Source: Crenothrix polyspora (GTDB lineage Bacteria; Pseudomonadota; Gammaproteobacteria; Methylococcales; Methylomonadaceae). From it: 7,635 nt of DNA. The position numbers and the translations under genes are program-made. The notes below the pieces were generated by a model that did no database searches, was not told the DNA's origin, and saw only the letters and a program-made list of their open reading frames with translations. Shown in pieces: positions 6,863 through 7,635 of this stretch (within the stretch, counting starts at the first letter, position 1; every line of letters starts with the position of its first letter). The stretch is from the NCBI GenBank assembly GCA_945903675.1, contig CAMDOP010000154.1, positions 1 through 7,635 on the forward strand. The letters run 5' to 3'.

Positions 6863-7635
6863 GTAAAATCTCCTTTATTCATTTGATAATCTGAAATTTG
6901 CGCTAAGGTCACGTCTTTCATATCTGCACCTTGCTGATATTTTTTTTGCCAGTCTATGATTTTATCAAGCGCCATTTCCAAACGCCATTTTGGTGTCCAG
7001 TTTAAACGGGCTTTAGCTTTAGAACAATCCAATTTAAGATAGTGCGCTTCATGAGGATGATTGCCACTATCCAGATGCCAACGTGCACCATTTCCCCACG
7101 CTTGTGTTAAATGCTCAGCTATCCGTTGCACAGGTTTAGCATCTTCGTCATTTGGGCCAAAGTTCCAACCTTCTGCGCAATTTGTACCTTCTTCATACAA
7201 TATTTCCGCTAACTTTAAATAACCAGATAAAGGCTCCAACACATGTTGCCAAGGCCTTATAGCATGAGGGTTACGTATATTGACCGCTTCATTATGAGTG
7301 ATAGCGCGCATGATATCGGGTATTAATCTATCTTCAGCCCAATCACCTCCGCCTATCACATTACCGGCTCTGGCAGAGGCAATCGCTACGCCATGCTCTT
7401 GATAGTGTTCAGGATGAAAGTAGGAGTTACGGTAAGCTGCTGTTACTAATTCTGCACAGCCTTTACTGTTACTGTAAGGATCATGACCACCCATAGGTTC
7501 ATTTTCACGATAACCCCATGCCCATTCACGGTTTTCATAGCACTTATCCGTAGTGACATTAACTACTACTTTAACACTTGAGGTATTCCGTACAGCCTCA
7601 AGAACATTCACTGTACCCATTACATTGGTGGAATA
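6850..7635 (-). CDS. rfbG: CDP-glucose 4,6-dehydratase RfbG, partial at right edge
   Basis: The frame is open to the right edge, giving 261 visible residues of a protein usually near 360; roughly the first 100, including the NAD-binding Rossmann loop, lie outside. The visible part opens YSTNVMGTVNVLEAVR, so the methionine at 7620 is internal and not the start. It contains the catalytic TTDK motif (visible residues 28-31), the YxxxK pair Y54 and K58 in DPYSNSKGCAE, and the RAGNVIGGGDWAEDRLIPDI and RPWQHVLEPLSGYL blocks typical of RfbG. The enzyme converts CDP-D-glucose to CDP-4-keto-6-deoxy-D-glucose in the cytoplasm, and that product is the substrate of RfbH encoded two genes downstream. The C-terminal residues after QISDYQ, MNKGDFTCKL, overlap the antitoxin's ribosome site and start and probably do not belong to the ancestral protein. 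The cytidylyltransferase RfbF would be expected just beyond the right edge. Confidence 0.95.
   Translation of the reverse strand, partial: YSTNVMGTVNVLEAVRNTSSVKVVVNVTTDKCYENREWAWGYRENEPMGGHDPYSNSKGCAELVTAAYRNSYFHPEHYQEHGVAIASARAGNVIGGGDWAEDRLIPDIMRAITHNEAVNIRNPHAIRPWQHVLEPLSGYLKLAEILYEEGTNCAEGWNFGPNDEDAKPVQRIAEHLTQAWGNGARWHLDSGNHPHEAHYLKLDCSKAKARLNWTPKWRLEMALDKIIDWQKKYQQGADMKDVTLAQISDYQMNKGDFTCKL
6870..6875 (-). promoter_or_regulatory. Strong ribosome binding site of the antitoxin gene
   Basis: The minus strand reads AAGGAG seven bases before the ATG at 6862. It is the best Shine-Dalgarno match in the window and lies within the last codons of rfbG, so it fixes the antitoxin start and would favour high antitoxin output. 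Confidence 0.85.

Noticed and set aside
6850..7620. Methionine at 7620 as the start of rfbG.
   Set aside because: The frame continues to the edge and the residues before it (YSTNV) match the conserved family stretch ahead of MGTVN, so the gene is truncated by the window.

Overview
The window is one stretch of a surface-polysaccharide (O-antigen or exopolysaccharide) cluster. Every supported gene lies on the minus strand, packed end to end with overlaps or gaps of 0 to 15 bases, so it reads as one operon transcribed from right to left. There is no gene-free stretch longer than 15 bases, and I see no terminator, promoter, RNA gene, CRISPR array or IS element. The style (CDP-sugar rfb genes, Wzx-type flippase, ATGA overlaps, a MazF-type toxin pair) suggests a Gram-negative bacterium, probably a gammaproteobacterium. 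A methanotroph-like lineage is only a guess. Spot counts give roughly 50% GC in rfbH and about 32% in the leftmost gene, the mosaic look usual for O-antigen loci.

Layout in transcription order: (1) the C-terminal two thirds of rfbG (CDP-glucose 4,6-dehydratase), cut by the right edge; (2) a small acidic antitoxin-like protein with a very good ribosome binding site, starting inside the rfbG tail; (3) an unusual long ORF with a PemK/MazF-family toxin domain joined in frame to a complete RfbH (CDP-4-keto-6-deoxyglucose 3-dehydrase); (4) and (5) a transketolase split into N- and C-terminal subunits; (6) an extended SDR-type sugar epimerase/reductase; (7) a polytopic Wzx-like flippase; (8) a glycosyltransferase of the family 10 (fucosyltransferase-like) type, cut by the left edge. 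Gene 8 has no stop codon within the window.

Working model: RfbG and RfbH turn CDP-glucose into a CDP-4-keto-3,6-dideoxyhexose. The split transketolase may add a two-carbon unit to the 4-keto carbon, and the SDR protein may reduce or epimerise the product, giving a branched 3,6-dideoxy sugar comparable in logic to yersiniose. The glycosyltransferase and flippase would assemble and export the glycan. The first two steps are well supported by motifs; the branching step is inference.

The most unusual feature is the toxin-antitoxin pair placed exactly between rfbG and rfbH, with the toxin translationally fused to the sugar enzyme. Both the toxin residues and the RfbH iron-sulfur and active-site residues appear intact, so this may be a two-function protein, a domesticated toxin domain, or a recent insertion.
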